Positions 28,909 to 34,776 of a stretch of DNA of 47,054 nt are shown here, piece after piece (the stretch's first letter is position 1; each line of letters starts with the position of its first letter). Both the position numbers and the translations under genes were made by a program. The notes beneath the pieces were generated by a model, which was not told where the DNA came from, did no database searches, and saw only the letters and a list, made by a program, of their open reading frames with translations. This DNA is from Clostridium sp. (GTDB taxonomy: Bacteria; Bacillota; Clostridia; Acetivibrionales; Acetivibrionaceae): NCBI GenBank assembly GCA_012798835.1, contig JAAZML010000123.1, positions 1 to 47,054 of the forward strand, in the 5' to 3' direction.

Positions 28909-28954
28909 AAAACCACAAGCAGAACCGTTTCATACGGAATCCCTTCGTGGTTTT
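28909..28954 (-). promoter_or_regulatory. Leader RNA element A: conserved hairpin plus U-tract, upstream of the binding-protein gene
   Basis: Minus-strand transcript. An outer stem AAAACCAC/GTGGTTTT encloses an asymmetric internal loop beginning GAAGGGAT, then an inner stem CCGT/ACGG with loop ATGAA. T4-A-T7 follows directly (28908-28901), so the outer stem can act as an intrinsic terminator. It lies 40 nt before the ATG and about 60 nt after the predicted start. Nearly identical to element B at 32602-32645. I cannot match it to a named riboswitch. Confidence 0.7.
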
Positions 28955-29020
28955 TTGTCCCCCGTTATCCAAATTTTCATCTTAACTCTAAAATCTTCGT
29001 GATTTTATTTCTCACCTAAT

Positions 29021-29049
29021 AAGATAACACAGGGCATAGATGGTGTCAA
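29021..29049 (-). promoter_or_regulatory. Promoter of the binding-protein gene
   Basis: Minus strand TTGACA (29049-29044), 17-nt spacer, TATCTT (29026-29021). Transcription would start near 29014 and run through a small hairpin (AAAATC-ACGAA-GATTTT, 29006-28990) and then leader element A. Confidence 0.65.
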
Positions 29050-29080
29050 CCACAACCCGCCCAAATCTTAAATAGCGCCC

Positions 29081-29109
29081 TTGAGTTTTTTTTGCTGGTA
29101 TGCTATCAT
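29081..29109 (+). promoter_or_regulatory. Promoter of the thiamine-binding protein/permease genes
   Basis: TTGAGT (29081-29086), 17-nt spacer, TATCAT (29104-29109), about 58 nt before the ATG. It is divergent from the binding-protein promoter. Confidence 0.55.
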
Positions 29110-29166
29110 TAAAGACAAAATTTTGGATATTGCAAACATGTAAGCTTGCAAGAAGGAGAATTAGTT

Positions 29167-29454
29167 ATGGCAACTGCCAATGTATCTTTACAAATTATCC
29201 CATGTGTAGACGAAAATGAAATATACCCTATTGTGGACAAAGTTATTGATCTGATCGCTAAAAGCGGTATTAAACACGTAGTCGGCCCAATGGAAACCAC
29301 TATGGAAGGGGAACTCCACCAACTGCTTGAAATAGTTAAAAGGGCTCAAGATATATGTATTGCGGAGGGTGTAGAAAGGGTTCTAACCATGGTTAAAATT
29401 GATTATAAAAGGGAAGGCGTGACCATGGATGAAAAGATCTCCAAATACAGATAG
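29167..29454 (+). CDS. MTH1187/YkoF-type thiamine-binding protein (DUF77)
   Basis: 95-aa single-domain protein with a ferredoxin-like fold. The family pattern is clear: ANVSLQIIPCVDENEIYPIVDKVIDLI, KHVVGPMETTMEGEL and VERVLTMVKIDYKR. Homologues bind thiamine or its pyrimidine moiety and are often encoded beside TauC/ThiX-type ABC permeases, as here. There is no signal peptide, so it acts inside the cell, perhaps as a sensor or carrier. ATG 29167 follows AAGGAGAATTAGTT; an in-frame TTG seven codons upstream lacks a ribosome site. The end overlaps the permease gene by 26 nt. No TPP riboswitch (no CTGAGA core) precedes it. Confidence 0.85.
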   Translation: MATANVSLQIIPCVDENEIYPIVDKVIDLIAKSGIKHVVGPMETTMEGELHQLLEIVKRAQDICIAEGVERVLTMVKIDYKREGVTMDEKISKYR

Positions 29455-30187
29455 CCCGTTTTATCCATCCATCGCCTTTTTGGCTTTTATTTTTATATGG
29501 GAAGTATATACAATAGCGGGTAATGTGAAGGATTACATATTGCCTTCCCCCACCGATATTGTAGGCGAATTCATAAAGTCCGGCAGACTTTTATTTCATC
29601 ATTCTGTGGTGACAATGACAGAAGCCCTTTTGGGGTTCATTCTTGGGATAGTGGTAGCAGTTTTATTATCCTTATTAATGAATAGAGTAAAACTGTTTCG
29701 TAACATTTTGTATCCATTCATGGTGCTGTCCCAAACCATACCTGTCATTGTAATTGCTCCCCTTATAACTGTGTGGTTCGGCATAGGGATTTTGCCCAAA
29801 CTGCTTGTTTGTATTCTTGTGGTGTTTTTCCCCATCACATTAAATTTAACGGAAGGCCTAAACTCTTACGATAGAGACCTTGAAGAATTATTAATATGTA
29901 TGAATGCCAGCAGGACTCAAATATTTACAAAACTTAAACTTCCCTCTGCATTGGTTCATTTTTTTTCTGGTCTTAAAATTGCTGCAACCTATGCAGTAAT
30001 GGGGGCAATTATGTCAGAATGGACAGGTGCCGAAAACGGTTTGGGTATTTTTCTTACAAGATCTATGAAGTCCTTTAAGATTGCCGCTATGTTTGCTGAT
30101 ATTGTAATTATTTCTTTATTTAGCATTCTGCTTTTTATACTCATTACCTTTATTGAAAAAAAAGTTATGGGATGGAGAATTGGCTAA
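29429..30187 (+). CDS. ABC transporter permease, SsuC/TauC/ThiX type
   Basis: 252-aa inner-membrane permease with about six membrane segments and the cytoplasmic EAA loop that contacts the ATPase (LEELLICMNASRTQIFTKLKLPSAL, about 150-175). Opening residues ILPSPTDIVGEF are typical of the nitrate/sulfonate/HMP permease family. Its gene overlaps the thiamine-binding protein gene by 26 nt in another frame, so it is translationally linked; this favours an HMP or thiamine-precursor substrate. No matching ATPase or binding protein follows. The nearby minus-strand ATPase belongs to a different (FecE/BtuD-like) type. Confidence 0.88.
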   Translation: MKRSPNTDSPFYPSIAFLAFIFIWEVYTIAGNVKDYILPSPTDIVGEFIKSGRLLFHHSVVTMTEALLGFILGIVVAVLLSLLMNRVKLFRNILYPFMVLSQTIPVIVIAPLITVWFGIGILPKLLVCILVVFFPITLNLTEGLNSYDRDLEELLICMNASRTQIFTKLKLPSALVHFFSGLKIAATYAVMGAIMSEWTGAENGLGIFLTRSMKSFKIAAMFADIVIISLFSILLFILITFIEKKVMGWRIG

Positions 30188-30205
30188 AATCCAAAATCAA
30201 TATTA

Positions 30206-30958
30206 TCATACAGGTATGACAAGCATAACATCTTCAAATTTGTCTACTTTTACCCGGACAGAATATACATTTTCAATATTCTTTGATGTGATAACTTCGG
30301 ATCCACCACCTGCATAATTTCGGCCATCTTTTAAAAGTAAGAATTTGTTTGCAAAACGCAGGGCAAGGTTTATATCATGCATTGTGGCAACCGCAGCTAT
30401 ATTGGATCTGGCGACTAATTTTTTTATGCTTTTCATGGTCTCAATCTGGCTTTTCAGATCCAGGTTGCTTGTAGGCTCATCAAGCAAAAGTAGATCCGGT
30501 TTTTGCGCAATAGCCCTTGCTAGCATTACTTTTTGCTGCTCTCCCCCACTTAATTTATCAAAACACCTAAATGCATATTCCTGCATATCAAGGGACTTTA
30601 AAGCTGCAGCGACCATCTCCAAATCCCCCTGCGTTGTTTCCCACTTTATGTAGGGCTTTCTCCCCAGAAGCACTGCATCAAACACCGTCATCCCGTTACC
30701 CGTTTGGTGTTGGGGTACATAACCAATTCTTTTGGCTCTCTCCCGTCCACCAAGTCCAGACACCTTATCACCCTTTACATAAATGGTGCCAGTAGCGGGT
30801 TTTAATATTCCGTTTATACACTTTAGTAGTGTAGATTTCCCTGCTCCATTGACCCCTAATATCGCAAGCAAATCCCCCCTTGCCACAGAAAAGCTTATAT
30901 TTTTTAGCACTGAACGCCTTGGATAATCAAAAGATAAATCTTTAACTGATAAAATCAT
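30206..30958 (-). CDS. ABC transporter ATPase, FecE/BtuD type
   Basis: 250-aa ATPase that powers siderophore or cobalamin-type import. Walker A GVNGAGKST (35-43), signature LSGGEQQKV (about 136-144), Walker B LLLLDEPTSNLD, and the switch His in ATMHDINLALRFA. The start codon overlaps the permease stop by 4 nt (ATGA), so both are translated from one transcript. Last gene of the FmdE-permease-ATPase operon; converges on the thiamine-type permease gene 18 nt away. Confidence 0.95.
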   Translation of the reverse strand: MILSVKDLSFDYPRRSVLKNISFSVARGDLLAILGVNGAGKSTLLKCINGILKPATGTIYVKGDKVSGLGGRERAKRIGYVPQHQTGNGMTVFDAVLLGRKPYIKWETTQGDLEMVAAALKSLDMQEYAFRCFDKLSGGEQQKVMLARAIAQKPDLLLLDEPTSNLDLKSQIETMKSIKKLVARSNIAAVATMHDINLALRFANKFLLLKDGRNYAGGGSEVITSKNIENVYSVRVKVDKFEDVMLVIPV

Positions 30959-32034
30959 CTGGCTTTGTACCTCCCCACCAACAAATATAAAAACAGTGGT
31001 GCCCCAAAAAAAGATGTGACGGCTCCTATCGGAAGAACTATTGGACTTATAATCACCCGTGCTAGGATATCGGAAATTAATAAAAGTAATGCCCCCGCCA
31101 GACCCGAAGCTGCTATAAGATAGCGGTGATCACCCCCTAGTATTCTCCTCATTATCTGAGGTGCTATAAGACCAATAAATCCTATCACCCCAAGAAAAGA
31201 AACCAATATGGCGGTAATTAAGGAAGAAATAAGCATACCCCCAAAGCGCACTTTTCCAACATTTACTCCAAGACTTTTTGCACTTTCCTCGCCGCTATCC
31301 AATGCATTGTAATCCCACCTTCTAAATAGGTAGTACATAACGCCTATCACTACAACGATAGACATTATTGCGATTTCACTCCACACAACCCTTCCCAAAT
31401 CCCCAAATGTCCAGAAAACCGCCGCTGCCACCTGCACATCCCTTGCAAAATATTGTATTAATATAGTCCCCGCTGAAAAAAGCGAGCTTATTGCTACCCC
31501 CGCCAGTATCATTGCCTCAGGTGAAAAGCTACCCAACTTGGCCAAAAACAATATTACTACGGCGGCAAACATTGCCCAGATAAATGCCGATAGGGTTACC
31601 GAATAAGGGTTATTTATTGCAACTAGGCTCGCACCTGTACCCTTTATGCTCCCTGCACCAAAAACAACAATTGCCATATTGGCGCCAAAAGCTGCGGCAT
31701 TTGAAATTCCAAGCGTTGATGGAGATGCCAGAGGATTTTGAAGGTTGTTTTGCATAACGCATCCCGCCGTCGCTAAACCCAAGCCACCCATAACTGCTAC
31801 CAGTACCCTAGGGACCCGAATTTGCCATACTATGAGTCTTGACATTTCGTTGCCAAACCCAAAAATCGTACATATCACCTGATAAAAGCTTATCTCCGAA
31901 GCTCCCACATTTATCGAAATTATAGAAACTATAGCTGCTAAAATTGCCAATAAAATTATAACAAGCATTTTTTTTTGACGTAGGCTTTTGTATTTATCTA
32001 TTTGATTTGTATTGTTAGCTACCCTGCCAATCAT
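30955..32034 (-). CDS. FecCD/BtuC-type ABC transporter permease
   Basis: 359-aa permease with about ten membrane segments, as usual for siderophore/cobalamin importers. Family motifs include RVPRVLVAVMGGLGLATAG and CVMQNNLQNPLASPSTLG (about 85-115), and GVIGFIGLIAPQIMRRILG (about 285-303) with the coupling loop. It lies 9 nt after fmdE and overlaps the ATPase gene by 4 nt. Together with the binding lipoprotein at 27.8 kb it would make a complete importer. Confidence 0.95.
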   Translation of the reverse strand: MIGRVANNTNQIDKYKSLRQKKMLVIILLAILAAIVSIISINVGASEISFYQVICTIFGFGNEMSRLIVWQIRVPRVLVAVMGGLGLATAGCVMQNNLQNPLASPSTLGISNAAAFGANMAIVVFGAGSIKGTGASLVAINNPYSVTLSAFIWAMFAAVVILFLAKLGSFSPEAMILAGVAISSLFSAGTILIQYFARDVQVAAAVFWTFGDLGRVVWSEIAIMSIVVVIGVMYYLFRRWDYNALDSGEESAKSLGVNVGKVRFGGMLISSLITAILVSFLGVIGFIGLIAPQIMRRILGGDHRYLIAASGLAGALLLLISDILARVIISPIVLPIGAVTSFFGAPLFLYLLVGRYKAR

Positions 32035-32043
32035 AATCGTATG

Positions 32044-32571
32044 CTACCATCCCCTCGAATAGCCATCAAAACAGTCAAGGCATTTTTTTCTACCGTTATC
32101 TATCCTAATTTTATGCTCTGGAGCACCCTCACCACAGCTTTCACAAAGGATTGTCTTAAATTTTCTAGCCTTTTGCGGTAATTCGAAGTTAGGCTTACTG
32201 AAATTAAAAACCTCATCGATTGGAGCATTCAAAATATATTCCTTTCGCTCCTTTCTATCCATTTCCCCCTTAGGTTGTTTTAACATCATTCTCAAACCAA
32301 CATTTCGATGGCGGCTATAAAAAGTAAAGGCCATTTTACCCGTATCCCTGTAAATAAGATTCCCCTTCCCCAAGGTACAGCCTGTCAGTACCTGGACTGC
32401 ATCTACTCCACAGGCATCGTTTTCGGTAATACATACTATTTCTTCATCCTTGGAAAACACAATCCCCATTTTTTCTTTTGCCGCCTCGCAGGCCTTGAAC
32501 CCTATTGCAAGCCCGGGGCATTCGTGACCATGGAACTGTACTGCCCTTTCCCACAATTTCTTATCAAACAC
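32044..32571 (-). CDS. FmdE-family protein with C-terminal zinc ribbon
   Basis: 175-aa protein named after formylmethanofuran dehydrogenase subunit E. The FmdE core has FHGHECPGLAIGFKAC near the N-terminus and ENDACGVDAVQVLTGCTLGKGNL (about 55-77), whose Cys/His residues suit metal or cluster binding. A C-terminal treble-clef or zinc ribbon has CESCGEGAPEH...KKCLDC. Many bacteria carry this gene beside iron/metal ABC transporters with no formylmethanofuran enzyme, so its job may be metal handling for the imported ligand. The start is GTG 32571, preceded by GGGGTGG; no in-frame ATG is better. First gene of the operon, under leader element B. Confidence 0.9.
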   Translation of the reverse strand: MFDKKLWERAVQFHGHECPGLAIGFKACEAAKEKMGIVFSKDEEIVCITENDACGVDAVQVLTGCTLGKGNLIYRDTGKMAFTFYSRHRNVGLRMMLKQPKGEMDRKERKEYILNAPIDEVFNFSKPNFELPQKARKFKTILCESCGEGAPEHKIRIDNGRKKCLDCFDGYSRGW

Positions 32572-32601
32572 ACATATCCACCCCTGAATAACATAATAAA
32601 A

Positions 32602-32645
32602 AAACCACAAATAAGACCGCTTCTTACGGTATCCCTTCGTGGTTT
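32602..32645 (-). promoter_or_regulatory. Leader RNA element B: conserved hairpin plus U-tract, upstream of fmdE
   Basis: Minus-strand transcript. Outer stem AAACCAC/GTGGTTT, internal loop beginning GAAGGGAT, inner stem ACCGT/GCGGT with loop AAGAA, then seven T. It ends 30 nt before the fmdE start codon. The GAAGGGAT-N-CCGTA-N-GAA core is the same as in element A, with changes mostly in loop positions or preserving pairs (CCGT/ACGG versus CCGT/GCGG). No family that I can name. Confidence 0.7.
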
Positions 32646-32710
32646 AATTCCTCAAAATATATTGATAGGTTTTACTTTTAAAGCCTTCATGGCCCCAATT
32701 TCTATTTAAT

Positions 32711-32739
32711 AAAATATCATAAAATATGAACAATGTCAA
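32711..32739 (-). promoter_or_regulatory. Promoter of the fmdE-permease-ATPase operon
   Basis: Minus strand TTGACA (32739-32734), 17-nt spacer, TATTTT (32716-32711). The transcript would start near 32704 and carry about 130 nt of leader with element B in its second half. Confidence 0.6.
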
Positions 32740-32788
32740 ATATCGAATTTACATTGTTGGGTGACCATAAATGTTTTGGCTTCCCCGT

Positions 32789-33640
32789 TTATTTTTCTTT
32801 TATAAGGCCCTCTATATATTCAATAGCCTTATTAAGATAATCATGTTTTATTTTTTCTATCTCACCGCCATCGCACAGTTTGGCAATTTCGGGGATAATA
32901 GGCAATCTCCCGAGTACAGGGATATTCAGGTTTGAGGCTATCTCATCAATTTTACTATCCCCAAAAAGTTCTATTTTTTTATCGCAATCGGGGCAGTTTA
33001 TCCAGCTCATATTTTCTACAATCCCCAGAACCGGTTTATCCATCGATTTTGCCATATTATATGCTTTTTTCACGATTAGGGAAACCAAATCTTGGGGGGA
33101 TGTAACTATAATAACACCATCTAATGGTATGGATTGGAAAACAGTTAAAGGTACATCCCCAGTCCCTGGGGGCATATCAATAAACAGATAGTCAAGATCA
33201 CCCCATATTACATCGGTCCAAAACTGTTTTACTACCCCAGAAATCATAGGACCCCTCCAGATAACCGGCGAATCCTCTTTTTCCAGCATTAAATTTACAG
33301 ACATAACTTTAATATCGTTATGGGTACGTTCGGGGAAAAGACCCAACTCATTTCCTTCTACCTTTTTACTCACGCCAAACATTTTGGGTATGGATGGGCC
33401 TGTAATATCTGCATCTAATACCCCAACATTATAACCCTTTCTTCGCATAAGCACCGCTAGGGTAGAGGTTACAAGGGATTTACCAACACCGCCTTTTCCA
33501 CTCACTACTCCTATAACCTTATTGATACGGTTAAGTTCGTTGGTTTTTTCAGTAAAATCCTGTTTTGGGGTTCCGCATTCCCCCTGGGCACAAGCATCTT
33601 CCGCACAGCCTGTATTATCGCATCCATGTTCATTATCCAT
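32789..33640 (-). CDS. Mrp/NBP35-type P-loop ATPase (iron-sulfur cluster carrier)
   Basis: 283-aa ApbC/Mrp-type ATPase, a cytosolic Fe-S cluster scaffold or carrier. The deviant Walker A is SGKGGVGKS (47-55), with LDADITGPSIPKMFG and DYLFIDMPPGTGDVP. The cluster-binding pair at the dimer interface is in NCPDCDKK (C-x2-C). An extra N-terminal segment has four evenly spaced Cys (7, 12, 17, 22), which could bind a second cluster; this spacing differs from eukaryotic Nbp35. Preceded by AGGAGATGATATAAAAC. Single gene under a palindrome-overlapped promoter. Confidence 0.92.
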   Translation of the reverse strand: MDNEHGCDNTGCAEDACAQGECGTPKQDFTEKTNELNRINKVIGVVSGKGGVGKSLVTSTLAVLMRRKGYNVGVLDADITGPSIPKMFGVSKKVEGNELGLFPERTHNDIKVMSVNLMLEKEDSPVIWRGPMISGVVKQFWTDVIWGDLDYLFIDMPPGTGDVPLTVFQSIPLDGVIIVTSPQDLVSLIVKKAYNMAKSMDKPVLGIVENMSWINCPDCDKKIELFGDSKIDEIASNLNIPVLGRLPIIPEIAKLCDGGEIEKIKHDYLNKAIEYIEGLIKEK

Positions 33641-33721
33641 GTTTTATATCATCTCCTAAGTATTTATGTCTATCTGCAAAAAACTTGGGAACCTAAGATG
33701 TTTTTCATATTTGCCCCCCAA

Positions 33722-33743
33722 ATTATGTGCATATGCACATAAT
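33722..33743. promoter_or_regulatory. Perfect 22-bp palindromic operator over the mrp transcription start
   Basis: ATTATGTGCAT followed by its exact reverse complement, with no spacer. It starts 3 nt downstream of the -10 box of the mrp promoter, so a protein bound here should block initiation. No second copy seen in the window. Confidence 0.75.
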
Positions 33744-33746
33744 AAT

Positions 33747-33774
33747 ATTATACTCCTGTCCCCGTTGGTGTCAA
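33747..33774 (-). promoter_or_regulatory. Consensus sigma-A promoter of the mrp gene
   Basis: Minus strand TTGACA (33774-33769), 16-nt spacer, TATAAT (33752-33747): both hexamers match consensus. The start near 33740 lies inside the palindrome; leader about 100 nt. Confidence 0.8.
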
Positions 33775-33839
33775 CATATAGCAAAGGAGAAATCTTTTTT
33801 TGATATATTTATAATTACGGTATAACATCTGCCTTGTTA

Positions 33840-34322
33840 TTATAATCCTTTATCATACCTTTGCCTAATGTTTTTTAATTCCTCAATTACCTTGGGATTC
33901 TCCTCAAAATAGAAGTTTAAGCATTCTATACATCTTAACGTATTTTCACTTATGGTATGCTCTATCAACTCTGTTTCTCTCAAAAGATTTTCATCAACAC
34001 CAATAGTCTTTAAAAACCTTTCAATACTATTATGCCTTTGGAGCAGAAACCCTCCAAGCTTCTCACCCTTTTTCGTGAGGGAAATAATCCCATATTTTTC
34101 GTATTCCAAGAACCCACGTTGTGAAAGTTTTTGAACCATTTTAGTCGCGGAGGAAGTCCTGACATTTAAAAGCCCCGCCAGTGTATTAACCCGCATATAA
34201 TTTCCCCCGCTTATGTTTCTATACACCATCTCGAGGTAGTCCTCCATAGCTGGCGTTAGAAGCCCGCTTTTACGCTTGAGCAATTGGTACCCCCTCACCG
34301 TATGAAATTCGTTGTTTTTCAT
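33840..34322 (-). CDS. DtxR/MntR-family metal-dependent transcriptional regulator
   Basis: 160-aa regulator. A winged helix-turn-helix (about 15-75: TPAMEDYLEMVYRNI, VNTLAGLLNVRTSSATKMVQKL) is followed by the dimerisation/metal domain with candidate ligands in HNSIERFLKTIGV, ETELIEHTIS and RCIECLNF. The SH3-like third domain is absent, as in MntR and IdeR short forms. Metal-loaded, such proteins repress iron or manganese uptake. It stands divergent from feoA, its most likely target. ATG 34322 lies 8 nt after GGGGG; the upstream ATG at 34328 overlaps that site. Confidence 0.92.
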   Translation of the reverse strand: MKNNEFHTVRGYQLLKRKSGLLTPAMEDYLEMVYRNISGGNYMRVNTLAGLLNVRTSSATKMVQKLSQRGFLEYEKYGIISLTKKGEKLGGFLLQRHNSIERFLKTIGVDENLLRETELIEHTISENTLRCIECLNFYFEENPKVIEELKNIRQRYDKGL

Positions 34323-34477
34323 CCCCATCACCCCCTGCTATATTTTATAATCATTTGATTATATTCGTAACATAAATATTTTATATTACATATATTAGTC
34401 TTGAGAAACAAATTTTCTCCCCACTTAGTTGAGTAATATAATATCTAAACATAATGTATGCTAGGAGGCTTAACAAT

Positions 34478-34717
34478 ATGAAAAAAAAACATATTCCGCT
34501 TAATTTTCTACCTTCGGGAAAAAAAGCAAGGGTGAGGAGCCTTATTTCCGACGGTTTGCTTCGGAGACGGATGTTGGACTTGGGCTTAATATCCAACACG
34601 ATGGTAGAAGCCTTACAAAAAAGTCCTTCCGGTGATCCCACTGCCTATCACATCCGTGGTGCTGTTATAGCTCTGCGCTCCGAAGAAGCTAGTAAAATTT
34701 TGGTCGAACCAAGTTAG
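34478..34717 (+). CDS. feoA: FeoA ferrous iron transport accessory protein
   Basis: 79-aa SH3-like FeoA domain (IPLNFLPSGKKARVRSLIS ... RRRMLDLGLISNTMVEAL ... YHIRGAVIALRSEEASKILV). It assists the FeoB channel on the cytoplasmic side. GGAGG precedes ATG 34478; the open frame starts eight codons earlier without a ribosome site. Lies 59 nt upstream of feoB on the same strand, divergent from the DtxR-type gene. An inverted repeat, GAGAAA-5 nt-TTTCTC (34401-34417), in the shared promoter region might be an operator. Confidence 0.93.
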   Translation: MKKKHIPLNFLPSGKKARVRSLISDGLLRRRMLDLGLISNTMVEALQKSPSGDPTAYHIRGAVIALRSEEASKILVEPS

Positions 34718-34776
34718 GGTTATCATCCAAAAAGGCAAATATGCCGTCAACAGTTTAACAGGGAGGGTTTTAAAGC

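Noticed and set aside
29110-29166. Expected TPP riboswitch before the thiamine-binding protein gene
   Set aside because: No CTGAGA or conserved TPP-switch core is visible, and the leader from the predicted promoter is only about 50 nt, too short for one.
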